From NCBI RefSeq assembly GCF_900091575.1, contig NZ_FMCR01000001.1:62001-126000 (forward strand): 64,000 nt of DNA, given 5' to 3'. This DNA is from Micromonospora saelicesensis (lineage in GTDB: Bacteria; Actinomycetota; Actinomycetes; Mycobacteriales; Micromonosporaceae). The position numbers were made by a program, and so were the translations under genes. This document shows positions 53,033-64,000 of the stretch, piece after piece. Each line of letters opens with the position of its first letter. Position 1 is the stretch's first letter. The notes beneath the pieces are model-generated. The model was not told where the DNA came from, did not search any database, and was given only the letters and a program-made list of their open reading frames with translations.

Positions 53033-55390
53033 TCAGCGGAGGGCGATGGCGGCCAGGGCCGCGTTGACGATGCTGCCGGGCAGCAGGTCGTGCAGTTCGT
53101 ACAGCTCGGCGACGCTGCCGGACTGGCCGAACTCGTCCACGCCGAGCGGCACCGCCGGTGCGCCGACCGCCGAACCGAGCCAGGCCATCGCGTGCGACGC
53201 GGCGTCGTGCACTGTCACCACCGGCACCCGATCGGCGAACGCGGACCGCAGCGCGCCCGGCACGCTGGGCACCGTGGCCGTCCGTACGCCCTGGCGAAGG
53301 GTGCGCTGCCAGGCCCGGTAGAGCCGGTCCAGCGAGGTCACGTCCACCACGTGCGCGGCGATGCCCTCGTCGGCCAGCTCCGCCGCGGCGGCCAGCACCT
53401 CGGGCAGCACCGCGCCGGAGGCGGCCAGCTGCACCACCGGGGCGTCGACCAGGTGCGGGTACGCCTGGTGCGCGTCGACCAGCCGGTACGCCCCGGCGAC
53501 GACCTGCCGGCGCAGCACCGCGTCGCCGAGCCGGGCCCGGGCCGCCTCGAACGGCGTCTGGTCCAGCGGTCGGGTGCTCAACCGGAAGTAGTACGCGCCG
53601 TCCTCGGCGGGTGCGGCGGTCGCGGTCGGGGCCGGCCCGCCGGCGATCTGACCGAGCGCGTCGCAGAGCAGCCAGTCGAGGGTGGCCGCGTACGCCGGCT
53701 CGACGAAGGTCACCCCGGGCAGCTCCAGGCCGACCGACGCGGTGATCGTGGACTGGTGGGCGCCGCCCTCCGGGGCGAGGGTGATGCCGGACGGGGTGCC
53801 CGCCACCACGAACCGGGAGCCGGAGTAGGTGCCGTACAGGAACGCGTCGAGGCCGCGCAGCACGAACGGGTCGTAGACCGTGCCCACCGGCAGCAGCGGC
53901 TGCCCGGACAGGTCCCAGGACAGCCCGAGCTGGCCGAGCAGCAGGAACAGGTTCATCTCCGAGATGCCCAGCTCGATGTGCTGCCCGGCGGGGCTCTCCG
54001 TCCAGCGCAGCATCCGGTCCTCGGTCCAGGAACGCTGCTCGGTCGGGGCGAACACCCCGGTCTTGTTGATGAACCCGGCGAGGTTGGTGGAGGTGGCCAC
54101 GTCCGGGGCGGTGGTGACCAGGTAGCGGCCCACCTCCCGGTCCCGCGCCAGGTCCACCAGAACCCGACCGAAGACCTCCTGGGTGGAGATCGGCTTGTTG
54201 GCGCGTACTCCAGTGCTTTCCGGAACGGTGACCCCCAGCGCACGCTCGCGCGGCGCGCGGGACAGCGCCTCCCGGCGGGCGCCGGCCCGGATCCCGGCGG
54301 GCGACGCCGGATCGAGGCGGTCCCACTCGGTCTCGGCGGTCAACCCCTGCGCGGCGCGCAGCGTGTCGACCTGCTCCGAGCTGAGCAGCGCGGAATGGTT
54401 GCGCGGATTGCCGGCGATGGGCAATCCCCAACCCTTCACGGTGTACGCGAAGACGACGCTGGGCCGGTCGGTGACCGCGTCGCACTGGGCGTACGCGTCC
54501 AGCATCGCCTGAAGGTCGTGCCCGCCCAGGTCGGTGACGAGCGGGCCGAGCTCCTCGTCGGAGACGTCGGCGATCAGCTCGGCGATGCCGGCCGGAGCGC
54601 CGTCCAGGAACTGCTTGCGCAGCGCCGGCCCGACCAGCCCGAACAGCGACTGGTACTGCTCGTTCGGCATCGCGTCGATCCAGTCGCGCAGCGCCTCGCC
54701 GCCCGGCCGGGCGTACGCCTCGGCGAGCCGGCGGCCGTACTTGACCTCCACGACGTGCCAGCCGGCCGCCTCGAACTGGCCCCGCCACTGGTTGATCCGG
54801 ATGCCGGGGACCACCCGGTCCAGCGACTGGCGGTTGAAGTCGACGAGCCACATGACGTTGCCCAGCCCGGTGGTCGCCGGGTCGGCCACCGCCTCCCAGA
54901 TGTTGCCCTCGTCCAGCTCGGCGTCGCCGATCAACGCCACGAACCGGGAGTGCGGGCGGGCCCCGAAGTGCGCGTCGACGTACCGCCGGGTGGCGGCGGC
55001 GAAGAGCGGCGCCGCCGCGCCCAGGCCGACCGAACCGGTGGAGAAGTCCACCTCGTCCGGGTCCTTGGTGCGCGACGGGTACGACTGGAGGCCGCCACGG
55101 GCCCGCAGCCGGGGCAGGTAGGAGCGGTCCAGGTTGCCGAGCAGGTACTGGATGGCGTGGAACACCGGGGACGCGTGCGGCTTCACGGCGACCCGGTCCT
55201 CGGCGTCCAGGTGCGCGAACCAGAGCGCGGTCATCGCCGTGACCAGGGAGGCGCTGGACGCCTGGTGGCCGCCGACCTTCACACCGTCGCCGGTGGCCCG
55301 GTCATGGTTGGCGGCGTCCACGATCCGGGTGGCGAGCCAGAGCACCCGCCGCTGGATCTCGTCGAGGACATCGAGGTCGTGCTCGGTCAC
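53033..55390 (-). CDS. Pyruvate dehydrogenase E1-like (AceE/transketolase family) protein
   Basis: 785 residues; GTG at 55390 with GGAG upstream. Homodimeric-type ThDP enzyme: N-terminal GGHQASSASLVTAMTALWFAH, ThDP/Mg motif GDAELDEGNIWEA...NRQSLD (GDAEL where AceE has GDGEM), a pyrimidine domain and a transketolase C-terminal domain. It is about 100 residues shorter than AceE, and its N-terminus begins directly at the ThDP domain, so it may lack the E2-binding part. No E2 or E3 gene is nearby. It could be an AceE paralogue or a stand-alone 2-oxo acid or ketose enzyme. Confidence 0.75.
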   Translation of the reverse strand: MTEHDLDVLDEIQRRVLWLATRIVDAANHDRATGDGVKVGGHQASSASLVTAMTALWFAHLDAEDRVAVKPHASPVFHAIQYLLGNLDRSYLPRLRARGGLQSYPSRTKDPDEVDFSTGSVGLGAAAPLFAAATRRYVDAHFGARPHSRFVALIGDAELDEGNIWEAVADPATTGLGNVMWLVDFNRQSLDRVVPGIRINQWRGQFEAAGWHVVEVKYGRRLAEAYARPGGEALRDWIDAMPNEQYQSLFGLVGPALRKQFLDGAPAGIAELIADVSDEELGPLVTDLGGHDLQAMLDAYAQCDAVTDRPSVVFAYTVKGWGLPIAGNPRNHSALLSSEQVDTLRAAQGLTAETEWDRLDPASPAGIRAGARREALSRAPRERALGVTVPESTGVRANKPISTQEVFGRVLVDLARDREVGRYLVTTAPDVATSTNLAGFINKTGVFAPTEQRSWTEDRMLRWTESPAGQHIELGISEMNLFLLLGQLGLSWDLSGQPLLPVGTVYDPFVLRGLDAFLYGTYSGSRFVVAGTPSGITLAPEGGAHQSTITASVGLELPGVTFVEPAYAATLDWLLCDALGQIAGGPAPTATAAPAEDGAYYFRLSTRPLDQTPFEAARARLGDAVLRRQVVAGAYRLVDAHQAYPHLVDAPVVQLAASGAVLPEVLAAAAELADEGIAAHVVDVTSLDRLYRAWQRTLRQGVRTATVPSVPGALRSAFADRVPVVTVHDAASHAMAWLGSAVGAPAVPLGVDEFGQSGSVAELYELHDLLPGSIVNAALAAIALR

Positions 55391-55512
55391 GGTGGCTCCA
55401 TCCAGGCGTCGCCGTTGACGCCCTCGCGAGGGGTGCGGGGTGGCCGCGTAGTCGGCAGGGGGTGGCGGAAGGCCGCCGCCGGGTCGCGGCGGCGGCCTGC
55501 TCCGGGCGGGTC

Positions 55513-57012
55513 TCAGCCCTGGACGCCGAGGCGCTCCAGGATCAGCTCACGCAGGGTCTTCGCGTCGGCCTGACCACGGGTGGTCTTCATGACCGCGCCG
55601 ACCAGCGCGCCGACCGCCGCGACCTTGCCGCTGCGGATCTTGTCGGCGATGCCGGGGTTCGCGGCGATCGCCTCGTCCACGGCGGCGGTGAGCGCGCCAG
55701 TGTCCGACACGACCTCCAGGCCCCGGTTGGTCATGATCTCGGTGGGCGAGCCCTCACCGTCGACCACGCCCTCCAGCACCGTGCGGGCCATCTTGTCGTT
55801 GAGCTTGCCGGCGTCGACCAGCCCCTGAAGCTCGGCGACCTGGGCGGGGGTGGCACCGATCTCGGCCAGCTCCACGCCACTCTCGTTGGCCCGGCGGGAC
55901 AGCTCACCCAGCCACCACTTGCGGGCCGCGGCCGGGGTGGTGCCGGCGGCCACGGTGGCCTCGATCAGCTCGACCGCGCCGGCGTTCAGCACCGACTGCA
56001 TGTCCAGGTCGGAGAGGCCCCACTGCTGCTGGAGGCGACGCCGGTGCACCCGGGGCAGCTCCGGCAGGGCGGCCTTCAGCTCGGCGACCCAGGCCGGGTC
56101 CGGGGCGATCGGCACCAGATCCGGCTCGGGGAAGTACCGGTAGTCGGTGGCCGTCTCCTTCGAGCGACCCGGGGTGGTGTCACCGGTGTCCTCGTGGAAG
56201 TGGCGCGTCTCCTGGGTGATCCGGCCGCCCGCGTCGAGCACCGACGCCTGCCGCAGCATCTCCGAGCGGACCGCCCGCTCCACCGACCGCAGCGAGTTGA
56301 CGTTCTTGGTCTCGGTACGGGTGCCCCACTCCGCGCCCGGCAGGTTGAGCGAGGTGTTCACGTCACAGCGCAGCGAACCCTCCTCCATCCGCACGTCGGA
56401 GACGCCGAGGGTGCGGATCACGTCGCGCAGCTCGGCGACGTACGCCTTGGCCACGTCGGGGGCGAGCGCACCGGTGCCCGTGATCGGCTTGGTGACGATC
56501 TCGACCAGCGGGATGCCGGCCCGGTTGTAGTCGACGAGCGACTCCGTCGCGCCGTGGATGCGGCCGGTGGCGCCGCCGACGTGCAGCGTCTTGCCGGTGT
56601 CCTCCTCGAGGTGCACCCGCTCGATCTCGATCCGTACCGTCTCGCCGCCCACCTCGACGTCCAGGTAACCGTCGACGCAGATCGGCTCGTCGTACTGGCT
56701 GATCTGGAAGTTCTTCGGCATGTCCGGGTAGAAGTAGTTCTTCCGGGCGAACCGGCACCACTCGGCGATCGAGCAGTTCAACGCCAGGCCGATCCGGATG
56801 ATCGCCTCGATGGCCGCCTTGTTGGCCACCGGCAGCGAACCGGGCAGGCCCAGGCACACCGGGCAGACCCGGGTGTTCGGCTCGCCGCCGAAGTCGGTCG
56901 GGCAACCGCAGAACATCTTGGTGTTCGTGCCCAGCTCGACGTGGGTCTCCAGGCCGATCACCGGTTCGAAGCGCGCAACGACCTCGTCGTACGCGGGCAG
57001 TGTCGTGGTCAT
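55513..57012 (-). CDS. gatB: Asp-tRNA(Asn)/Glu-tRNA(Gln) amidotransferase subunit B
   Basis: 499 residues from ATG 57012. GatB signature: [48 protein letters not shown] and [24 protein letters not shown] segments, with zinc-binding cysteines in the first 50 residues and a C-terminal YqeY-like tRNA-binding domain. With GatA and GatC it converts misacylated Glu-tRNA(Gln) or Asp-tRNA(Asn) to the amide form. It is separated from gatA by two small plus-strand genes, so it has its own promoter or relies on read-through. Confidence 0.97.
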   Translation of the reverse strand: MTTTLPAYDEVVARFEPVIGLETHVELGTNTKMFCGCPTDFGGEPNTRVCPVCLGLPGSLPVANKAAIEAIIRIGLALNCSIAEWCRFARKNYFYPDMPKNFQISQYDEPICVDGYLDVEVGGETVRIEIERVHLEEDTGKTLHVGGATGRIHGATESLVDYNRAGIPLVEIVTKPITGTGALAPDVAKAYVAELRDVIRTLGVSDVRMEEGSLRCDVNTSLNLPGAEWGTRTETKNVNSLRSVERAVRSEMLRQASVLDAGGRITQETRHFHEDTGDTTPGRSKETATDYRYFPEPDLVPIAPDPAWVAELKAALPELPRVHRRRLQQQWGLSDLDMQSVLNAGAVELIEATVAAGTTPAAARKWWLGELSRRANESGVELAEIGATPAQVAELQGLVDAGKLNDKMARTVLEGVVDGEGSPTEIMTNRGLEVVSDTGALTAAVDEAIAANPGIADKIRSGKVAAVGALVGAVMKTTRGQADAKTLRELILERLGVQG

Positions 57013-57132
57013 GAGACGCTCCAGGCGCGATCCGGACAGAACCTGTCCAGCCTAATGGGGTTGCCCGATCAATCCTCGGCCGGGTTTCGTCCGGCGTGCG
57101 TGGCGTCACCGACGGCAGGGTACGGAGCGACC

Positions 57133-57378
57133 ATGACGAATACGGGGAGAGAGCGAGGAGTGCAGGTCCGGCCGGTGCTCGTCGGGGTGGTCGCGGTGTG
57201 GGCGGTGGCCGTGGTGGTGACCCTGATCAGCTGGTTCGCCTCCGGGGTGGACCGCCAGCCGGACACGACCACCGAATTGGTGATCGGCATGGTGCTGCCC
57301 GGGGTGGTGGCGGTGGTGATCGCGTACGCAGTGGTGCACCTGGTGAACCGGCGTCGTCGGAATCGGGGGCGGCCGTGA
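57133..57378 (+). CDS. Small two-helix membrane protein
   Basis: 81 residues; ATG at 57133 with GGAG six bases upstream. Two hydrophobic helices (about 14-34 and 49-69) and a basic tail (RRRRNRGRP). The next gene starts within its stop codon (GTGA), so the two form a coupled pair. The pair is inserted in opposite orientation between gatA and gatB. No function is recognised. Confidence 0.65.
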   Translation: MTNTGRERGVQVRPVLVGVVAVWAVAVVVTLISWFASGVDRQPDTTTELVIGMVLPGVVAVVIAYAVVHLVNRRRRNRGRP

Positions 57379-57710
57379 CGGGCGAGGGACGTGTCGCCGC
57401 TGACGAACAGGTGACGCGGGGGCGGCAACGCCGCAGCACCTACGTCGTCGCCGCGGTCGTCGTGGTCGGCGCGGCCGTGATGGGCACCGCCGCGATGACC
57501 GACGGCGACAGCGGGCGGTCCGACCTCCTCGTGTCGTTCGGGCTGATGCTCATCCCGCCGTTGGTCGGCGCGGTCGTCGCCCTCGCCTTCGGCCGCCGGC
57601 TGATCAGGCGGATACCTCGCCGGGCCGCCGAGCCAGCCCTGATCGACGCCCGAACCGTACAGACGCGCGATCGGCGCCGAGGGACATGTCCCTCGGCGCC
57701 GATGCGGTGA
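57375..57710 (+). CDS. Small membrane protein coupled to the previous gene
   Basis: 111 residues from a GTG at 57375 overlapping the preceding stop. Two membrane helices (about 22-42 and 51-71) and a basic C-terminal part. The last 13 or so codons lie inside a perfect 34-base palindrome, so the C-terminal residues are dictated by a terminator-like element. No family recognised; probably a partner of the 57133 product. Confidence 0.6.
   Translation: MTGEGRVAADEQVTRGRQRRSTYVVAAVVVVGAAVMGTAAMTDGDSGRSDLLVSFGLMLIPPLVGAVVALAFGRRLIRRIPRRAAEPALIDARTVQTRDRRRGTCPSAPMR
57670..57703. terminator. Perfect 34-base palindrome between the small-protein pair and gatA
   Basis: The 17-base arms centred on ACATGT are exact complements (57670-57686 with 57687-57703). 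It overlaps the end of the plus-strand gene and lies 16 bases from the gatA stop, so it can terminate both convergent transcripts. Confidence 0.7.
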
Positions 57711-57718
57711 CATCCGGT

Positions 57719-59194
57719 CTAGAGCGCCGGCGGGGTGAACGTGCCGACGGCGGACTCCAACGCGGCGGCGACCCGGTACATCCGGTCGTCGGCCATCGTC
57801 GGGGCCATCACCTGCAGACCGACCGGCAGCCCCTCGGAGAGCCCACAGGGCACCGAGATGCCCGGCCCGCCGTACAGGTTCGTCGGGATCGTGTAGAGGT
57901 CGGCCAGGTACATCTGGTACGGGTCCGCGGTCCGCGCACCCATCGGGAACGCCACCGACGGGGTGGTCGGCGAGATCAGCGCGTCGACCCGCTCGAACGC
58001 GGCGTTGAAATCCCGGGTGATCAGCGTCCGGACCTTCTGCGCCTGCCCGTAGTACGCGTCGTAGTAACCCGACGACAACGCGTACGTGCCGATCATGATG
58101 CGGCGCTTGACCTCCGGGCCGAAGCCGGCCTCCCTGGTCAGCGACATGACCTCCTCCAGCGACCGGTTGCCGTCGTCGCCGACCCGCAGGCCGAACCGGA
58201 CGCCGTCGAACCGGGCCAGGTTGGAGGAGCACTCGCTCGGGGCGATCAGGTAGTACGCCGGCAGGGCGTACGCGAACGTCGGGCAGGACACCTCGACGAC
58301 CTCGGCACCCATCTTGGTCAGCGCGTCCACCGACTCACGGAACGCGGCCATCACGCCCGGCTCGGCGCCCTCGCCCACGAACTCGGTCACGATGCCGAGC
58401 CGCACACCGGTCAGGTCGCCGGTAGCGCCGAGCTTCGCCGCCGCCACCACGTCCGGCACCGGCTGCGGGATCGAGGTGGAGTCGCGCGGGTCGTGCCCGC
58501 CGATCACCTGGTGCAGCAGGGCCGCGTCGAGCACCGTACGGGCACACGGGCCGGGGGTGTCGAGCGACGAGGAGAAGGCCACCAGCCCGTAACGGGAGGT
58601 GCCGCCGTAGGTGGGCTTGGCGCCCACGGTGCCGGTGACCGCGCCGGGCTGGCGGATCGAGCCGCCGGTGTCCGAGCCGATCGCCAGCGGCGCCTCGTAC
58701 GCGGCCAGCGCGGCGGCGCTGCCACCACCCGAACCACCCGGGATCCGGCTCAGGTCCCACGGGTTGTGCGTCGGGCCGTACGCCGAGTATTCGGTGGAGG
58801 AGCCCATCGCGAACTCGTCCATGTTGGTCTTGCCGAGCATCACCGTGCCGGCCTCCCGCAGCCGCTGCACGATCGTCGCGTCGTACGGCGGGCGCCAGCC
58901 CTCCAGGATCTTCGACCCCACGGTGGTCGGTACGCCCCGGGTGGCGAGCACGTCCTTGACCGCGACCGGCACACCGGCGAGCGGGCCCAGCTCCTCGCCG
59001 GCGGCCCGGCGCTCGTCCACCGCGCGGGCCGCGGCGAGCGCGCCCTCGGTGTCGACGTGCAGGAAGGCGTGCACCCGGTCGTCGACCGCGGCGATCCGAT
59101 CCAGATGCGCCTGGGTCACCTCGACGGCGGAGGTCTCGCCCCCGGCGACCAGGGCCGCGATCTCCGTCGCGGTCATGCTGATCAGATCGCTCAT
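57719..59194 (-). CDS. gatA: Asp-tRNA(Asn)/Glu-tRNA(Gln) amidotransferase subunit A
   Basis: 491 residues from ATG 59194. Amidase-signature enzyme: catalytic Lys80 in VAVKDVL, Ser155 in PGGSGGGSA and nucleophile Ser179 in [10 protein letters not shown]. It supplies ammonia from glutamine to the GatB active site. Its ATG overlaps the stop of a 27-codon mini-cistron that in turn overlaps the gatC stop, giving continuous coupling from gatC to gatA. The longer frame to 59284 belongs to that junction and is not the start. Confidence 0.97.
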   Translation of the reverse strand: MSDLISMTATEIAALVAGGETSAVEVTQAHLDRIAAVDDRVHAFLHVDTEGALAAARAVDERRAAGEELGPLAGVPVAVKDVLATRGVPTTVGSKILEGWRPPYDATIVQRLREAGTVMLGKTNMDEFAMGSSTEYSAYGPTHNPWDLSRIPGGSGGGSAAALAAYEAPLAIGSDTGGSIRQPGAVTGTVGAKPTYGGTSRYGLVAFSSSLDTPGPCARTVLDAALLHQVIGGHDPRDSTSIPQPVPDVVAAAKLGATGDLTGVRLGIVTEFVGEGAEPGVMAAFRESVDALTKMGAEVVEVSCPTFAYALPAYYLIAPSECSSNLARFDGVRFGLRVGDDGNRSLEEVMSLTREAGFGPEVKRRIMIGTYALSSGYYDAYYGQAQKVRTLITRDFNAAFERVDALISPTTPSVAFPMGARTADPYQMYLADLYTIPTNLYGGPGISVPCGLSEGLPVGLQVMAPTMADDRMYRVAAALESAVGTFTPPAL

Positions 59195-59274
59195 GCCGTC
59201 ACTCCGCTTCGCTCCGCGACGCCATGAGGCACCACGGCGCTGCACTGCTGATTCGCTCGCTGGCGCTCGCTCAT
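59191..59274 (-). CDS. 27-codon mini-cistron bridging gatC and gatA
   Basis: On the minus strand ATG at 59274 overlaps the gatC stop (ATGA), and the frame runs 27 codons ([15 protein letters not shown]..., ending VAERSGVTA) to a TGA at 59191 that overlaps the gatA ATG (ATGA). The whole gatC-gatA gap is thus one exactly fitted open frame. The MSERxxA...GVAERSxxxA style recalls short repeated sequences I associate with Micromonosporaceae gene junctions. It may act as a coupling spacer rather than encode a functional peptide. Confidence 0.5.
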   Translation of the reverse strand: MSERQRANQQCSAVVPHGVAERSGVTA

Positions 59275-59576
59275 GAGGCCACATCCTCGGTCAGGATCCG
59301 CGGTACGCGGAACCGCTGGTCCTCGGCGTCGGGCGCGCCCGACAGCGCTTCCTCCGGGGTCAGGCACGGCGTGACGACGTCCTCGCGGAAGATGTTGGTC
59401 AGCGGCACCGAGTGCGAGGTCGGCGGGATGTCCGCGGCGGCGACCTCGCCAACCTGGGCGACCGCCTGGAGGATCACGTCGAGCTGGCCGGCGAACGTGT
59501 CCAGCTCCTCCTCGGTGACGGCGAGCCGCGACAGGCGCGCCAGGTGCGCGACCTCCTCGCGGGAGATGGCGGCCAT
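59271..59576 (-). CDS. gatC: Asp-tRNA(Asn)/Glu-tRNA(Gln) amidotransferase subunit C
   Basis: 101 residues; ATG at 59576 with AAGGGGG six bases upstream. GatC pattern: [33 protein letters not shown], then [18 protein letters not shown] and RFRVPRIL at the end. It wraps around GatA and stabilises the GatAB interface. First of the gatCA unit, downstream of the GGDEF/EAL gene on the same strand. Confidence 0.96.
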   Translation of the reverse strand: MAAISREEVAHLARLSRLAVTEEELDTFAGQLDVILQAVAQVGEVAAADIPPTSHSVPLTNIFREDVVTPCLTPEEALSGAPDAEDQRFRVPRILTEDVAS

Positions 59577-59721
59577 CCGTGCCCCCTTCTGAATTCCTGC
59601 TGATCGGGCGGTGTGCCGGCCGCGCGACAGGTGGAGCGTGACACGCGGTGACCGGAGCGAGTCTATTGTTCCGCTCCGGTGCCGCGTCCCCGACTCCCCC
59701 TCCAGCGACCCTCGTGCCGGG

Positions 59722-62397
59722 TCAGCGGGTGGGGCGGCGAGCGACATCCGGCTGCGGGTGCCCGCCGGTCGGGCGGACCGGCCGGTACCGGGCCAGCCAG
59801 GTGACCAACTCCTCGGCCGGCATCGGCCGGGCGTAGAACCAGCCCTGGGCGGCGTCGCAGCCGGCGGCGTGCAGCATCCGCCAGGTCCGTTCGTCCTCGA
59901 CACCCTCGGCCACCACCCGCAGCCCCAGCGCGCCGGCCAGCTCGATCATCGACCGGACGATCGCCGCGTCGTCGGCGTCGTCGGCCATGCCGAGGACGAA
60001 CGACCGGTCCACCTTCACCTCGGACAGCGGCAGGCGGCGCAGGTGCTGGAGCGAGGAGTAGCCGGTGCCGAAGTCGTCCAGCGCGATGGCCACCCCGATC
60101 CGGTGCAGGCGGGAGATGGTGGCCAGCACCCGGCGCGGGTCGGCCATCAACGCGCCCTCGGTGATCTCGACCTGAAGCCGCTCGGCCGGCACCCCGTAGC
60201 GGGCCAGCCGGTCGGCGATCTGGTCGGCGATCTCGCCGGTGTGCAGGTCGCGCACGCTCACGTTCAGCGCCGCGCGCAGGCCGATGCCGGCCGCCGACCA
60301 CTTGGCGAGCTGCTCCACCACGTCGTCGACGACACGGCGGGTGAGCAGTCGCATCACGGCGCTCTGCTCGGCGACCCGGATGAGTTCCTCCGGGTCGACC
60401 ATGCCCCGCCGGGGGTGCCGCCACCGCAACAGGGCCTCGACACCGACCACCTCGCCGGTCGCGATGGCGATCTGCGGCTGGTAGTACATGGTGATTTCCC
60501 CGGCGTCGTCGGCCGGCTCATCGTCCGCGTGCGCCCACCCGGTCGATTCGAGTGGCTGCCCTGGCGTACCCGGCCCGACGTCCCGCCGAGCCCCGTTGCG
60601 CCCCTTGCCCGCCGCGCCCCCGTTCGGGGACCGCCGACCGATGCCGCCCTCGGCGCGCCGCTCCCGGACCGGGCCGGAACGGGCGCCGGCGACCGTGGCA
60701 CGGGCGTTGCGGCCCCGGATCGGGTCGGCTCCGGTGGCGATCCGATTGATCAGCTCATCGGAGTGCACCAGCTCGGCGTCGGCGCGCCGACGGCGTGCCC
60801 ACCACCGGGCAGCTCCCGGCCGTGCTGTGGCGACCGCCGACGCCGGGTCCGCCGCTGGCGCGGACCGGTCCGACGCCGCGGTGGGCAGCGCGCCCTCGGC
60901 CGGGGCGCCGGTGGGCAGCGCCGCCCCGTCACCGCCGCGAACCTCCGCCGACCCGACAAGGGGTACGTCGGCAGTCCGCTCGGCGTCGCTCGGCACGCCG
61001 TGCCGGCCGTTCCCGTCCGGCTGCGCACCCTCGCCCTGCCCCTGAACCGCCGACTCGGCGTCGGCGTCGAACGGCCCCTCGGCCGAGGGGCTGGTCTCCA
61101 GTACGCGGCGCAGGTCGGCGAGGAGGCCGAGTCGCTCGGCGGAATTGTGGTCGGACTCCGGGGCGTACACGGCCACCGTGTCGTTGCGGTGTTTGGCGTC
61201 GTACATCGCGACGTCGGCGTGCCGCATGAGGGTGGCGAAGTCCTCGCCGTGCTCCGGGAAGAAGGCGATCCCGATCGACCCGCCCACGTCCAACGGCAGC
61301 CCGTCGAGCGGCACCGGCTCGGCCAGCGCCTCAACCACCCGCTCGGCCAACTCCCGCGCCTGCCCGACGTCGGTCAGCCCGGTCATCACGATGGCGAACT
61401 CGTCACCGCCCAGCCGGGCGATCATCTGTGGTCGGGGCTGCATGTCGGTGAGCCGGGCGCTGACCTCGACCAGCAGCCGGTCGCCCACGGCGTGCCCGAG
61501 GGCGTCGTTGACGTTCTTGAAACGGTCCAGGTCGATCAGCAGGAGCGCGAGCTGCCCGTCGGGTTCACCACGGGCGGTCCGCTCGGCATGCAGGTGCACC
61601 TGCTCGGCCACCTCGGCCAGCAGGGCCTTGCGGTTGGGCAGCCCGGTCAGCGGGTCGGCGGCGGCGAGGTGCTGCTGTTCGTTTGTCAACCGCGCCATCC
61701 GGTAGACGGCGAAGAGCGGCACCAGCACCAGCGGGATCAGCGCGGCGCTGACCCGCGCCGCCGCGACCAGCACCGGGGCGAGCAGCAGCAGTGAGCCGGT
61801 GGAGAGCAACTCGAAGCCGAGGCCCTGGCGGACGGTGGGCCACCAGCGGTCCCCGAACCGCAGCCGCACCGCCCAGCTGACCAACCCGTAGTTGACGACG
61901 AACCAGGCCAGCGCGGCACCGCCGACGGCCGCCACGTCGGTCCAGTGCAACCGCCCACCGGAGAAGATGGTGCCCGAGCCGAGCTGGATCACCCCGTAGG
62001 CGGCGGCGAGGGCGCACGCGTACTGGCCGACGTTGAACGCCGTGCGCCACGCGGCGTGCCGCATCCGCCAACCCGAGACGACGACGCCCACCGCCTGCAC
62101 CACCACCGCCGGGCCGAGACCCCAGCCGAGCAGGATCGCGAAGGTGAAGCAGGTGGACGGGAACACCGCCGAGGTCTGCCGGCGCCCCGGTGGCACGAAC
62201 GGGCGCGCGTCGCAGACCACGGCGAGCGCGGCCATCGTCCAGAACGCCACCGGCAACTGGGACAACTCGCCGGGGAGCGTCGCGAGTGGAACGGCAGCGG
62301 TCAGCGCGGCGACCGCCAGGATGCCGGCGACGAAGGCAGCGAACGGTGCGACCCGTCCCGCAGGAAGCGAGTTGCGTGGGTCGGCGACCTCCACCAC
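59722..62397 (-). CDS. Membrane GGDEF/EAL protein with a long insertion inside the EAL domain
   Basis: 891 residues from a GTG at 62397; a second GTG follows at once and GGGAGGT abuts the first, so the exact start is uncertain. Seven or so membrane helices (about 18-232), then a GGDEF domain (about 240-410) with intact GGDEF (330-334) but no I-site (PRPQ at 321-324 instead of RxxD). The first EAL helix ([16 protein letters not shown], 421-436) is separated from the first EAL strand ([10 protein letters not shown], from 634) by about 195 residues of Ala/Gly/Arg/Pro-rich low complexity. The remaining EAL motifs are canonical ([32 protein letters not shown]). Confidence 0.88.
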   Translation of the reverse strand: MVEVADPRNSLPAGRVAPFAAFVAGILAVAALTAAVPLATLPGELSQLPVAFWTMAALAVVCDARPFVPPGRRQTSAVFPSTCFTFAILLGWGLGPAVVVQAVGVVVSGWRMRHAAWRTAFNVGQYACALAAAYGVIQLGSGTIFSGGRLHWTDVAAVGGAALAWFVVNYGLVSWAVRLRFGDRWWPTVRQGLGFELLSTGSLLLLAPVLVAAARVSAALIPLVLVPLFAVYRMARLTNEQQHLAAADPLTGLPNRKALLAEVAEQVHLHAERTARGEPDGQLALLLIDLDRFKNVNDALGHAVGDRLLVEVSARLTDMQPRPQMIARLGGDEFAIVMTGLTDVGQARELAERVVEALAEPVPLDGLPLDVGGSIGIAFFPEHGEDFATLMRHADVAMYDAKHRNDTVAVYAPESDHNSAERLGLLADLRRVLETSPSAEGPFDADAESAVQGQGEGAQPDGNGRHGVPSDAERTADVPLVGSAEVRGGDGAALPTGAPAEGALPTAASDRSAPAADPASAVATARPGAARWWARRRRADAELVHSDELINRIATGADPIRGRNARATVAGARSGPVRERRAEGGIGRRSPNGGAAGKGRNGARRDVGPGTPGQPLESTGWAHADDEPADDAGEITMYYQPQIAIATGEVVGVEALLRWRHPRRGMVDPEELIRVAEQSAVMRLLTRRVVDDVVEQLAKWSAAGIGLRAALNVSVRDLHTGEIADQIADRLARYGVPAERLQVEITEGALMADPRRVLATISRLHRIGVAIALDDFGTGYSSLQHLRRLPLSEVKVDRSFVLGMADDADDAAIVRSMIELAGALGLRVVAEGVEDERTWRMLHAAGCDAAQGWFYARPMPAEELVTWLARYRPVRPTGGHPQPDVARRPTR

Positions 62398-62551
62398 ACC
62401 TCCCGACCGACCATCGGCGTGCCGGTGCGCGCGCCGTGACCCAATGAAACGCCCTCGGCCCCCAGTTTCCCGGTATGACAGTCACGAATCGGTCGTAGTC
62501 GTAATTAAGTTGGTATACGCGGTCAGTCGCCGTGCCCGGCCGCCGGCGGGG

Positions 62552-64000
<1,449 letters not shown>

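Overview
The window is chromosomal DNA from a high-GC actinomycete. GC is roughly 70% or more, GTG starts are common, many genes overlap as ATGA or GTGA, and several genes look leaderless. Gene content and order (ligA, a membrane GGDEF/EAL gene, gatC-gatA-gatB, an ilvD to ilvBNC to serA to leuB to ilvE to cimA block, a fumarylacetoacetase-fold gene) fit Micromonosporaceae, most likely Micromonospora or a close relative. This placement rests on gene content, not on a database search. No rRNA, tRNA, CRISPR array, insertion sequence or prophage was seen. Both edges cut a gene: a fumarylacetoacetase-family gene on the left and ligA on the right.

Layout. 0-8 kb: hydrolase, a two-membrane-segment DUF4352-like protein, a possible DNA glycosylase, ArfB, then a MoxR/DUF58/VWA/trypsin-like protease operon on the minus strand. 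8-18 kb: a secreted protein with two upstream promoters, an endonuclease/exonuclease/phosphatase-fold membrane protein, cimA with an attenuator leader, a decayed ahpC beside intact ahpD, a PRC-barrel protein, a tyrosine phosphatase, ilvE, leuB and apbE. 18-30 kb: serA, a TPR-like protein, ilvC, ilvN, ilvB with its own attenuator, a GGDEF/EAL protein, ilvD and a LppX-like lipoprotein. 30-35 kb: an ArsR-SulP operon, a DUF3152 lipoprotein and a ROK regulator. 35-44 kb: a glutamate/aspartate-type ABC transporter coupled to an asparaginase and CutC, then a GH2 beta-mannosidase divergent from a LacI regulator. 44-53 kb: a degenerate EAL protein, a PH-like protein, a 2-hydroxyacid dehydrogenase, a SpoIIE phosphatase, a sugar dehydrogenase lipoprotein and a metallophosphoesterase. 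53-64 kb: a pyruvate dehydrogenase E1-like enzyme, gatB, two small membrane proteins, gatA, gatC, a GGDEF/EAL protein and ligA.

How the parts fit. The 10-30 kb stretch is a branched-chain amino acid region: cimA (2-oxobutyrate for isoleucine), ilvBN, ilvC, ilvD, ilvE and leuB, with serA for serine. Two units carry transcription attenuators with short leader peptides. The cimA leader has adjacent Ile codons and a predicted antiterminator; the ilvB leader has Leu-Val-Leu codons. The 35-40 kb operon looks like uptake and deamidation of acidic amino acids or amides. Three membrane c-di-GMP-type proteins lie within 37 kb, one with an apparently inactive GGDEF half and one with a long insertion inside its EAL domain. 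The most interesting items are the cimA attenuator, the ahpC relic, a 27-codon mini-cistron joining gatC to gatA, the insertion-split EAL protein and the transporter-asparaginase-CutC operon.
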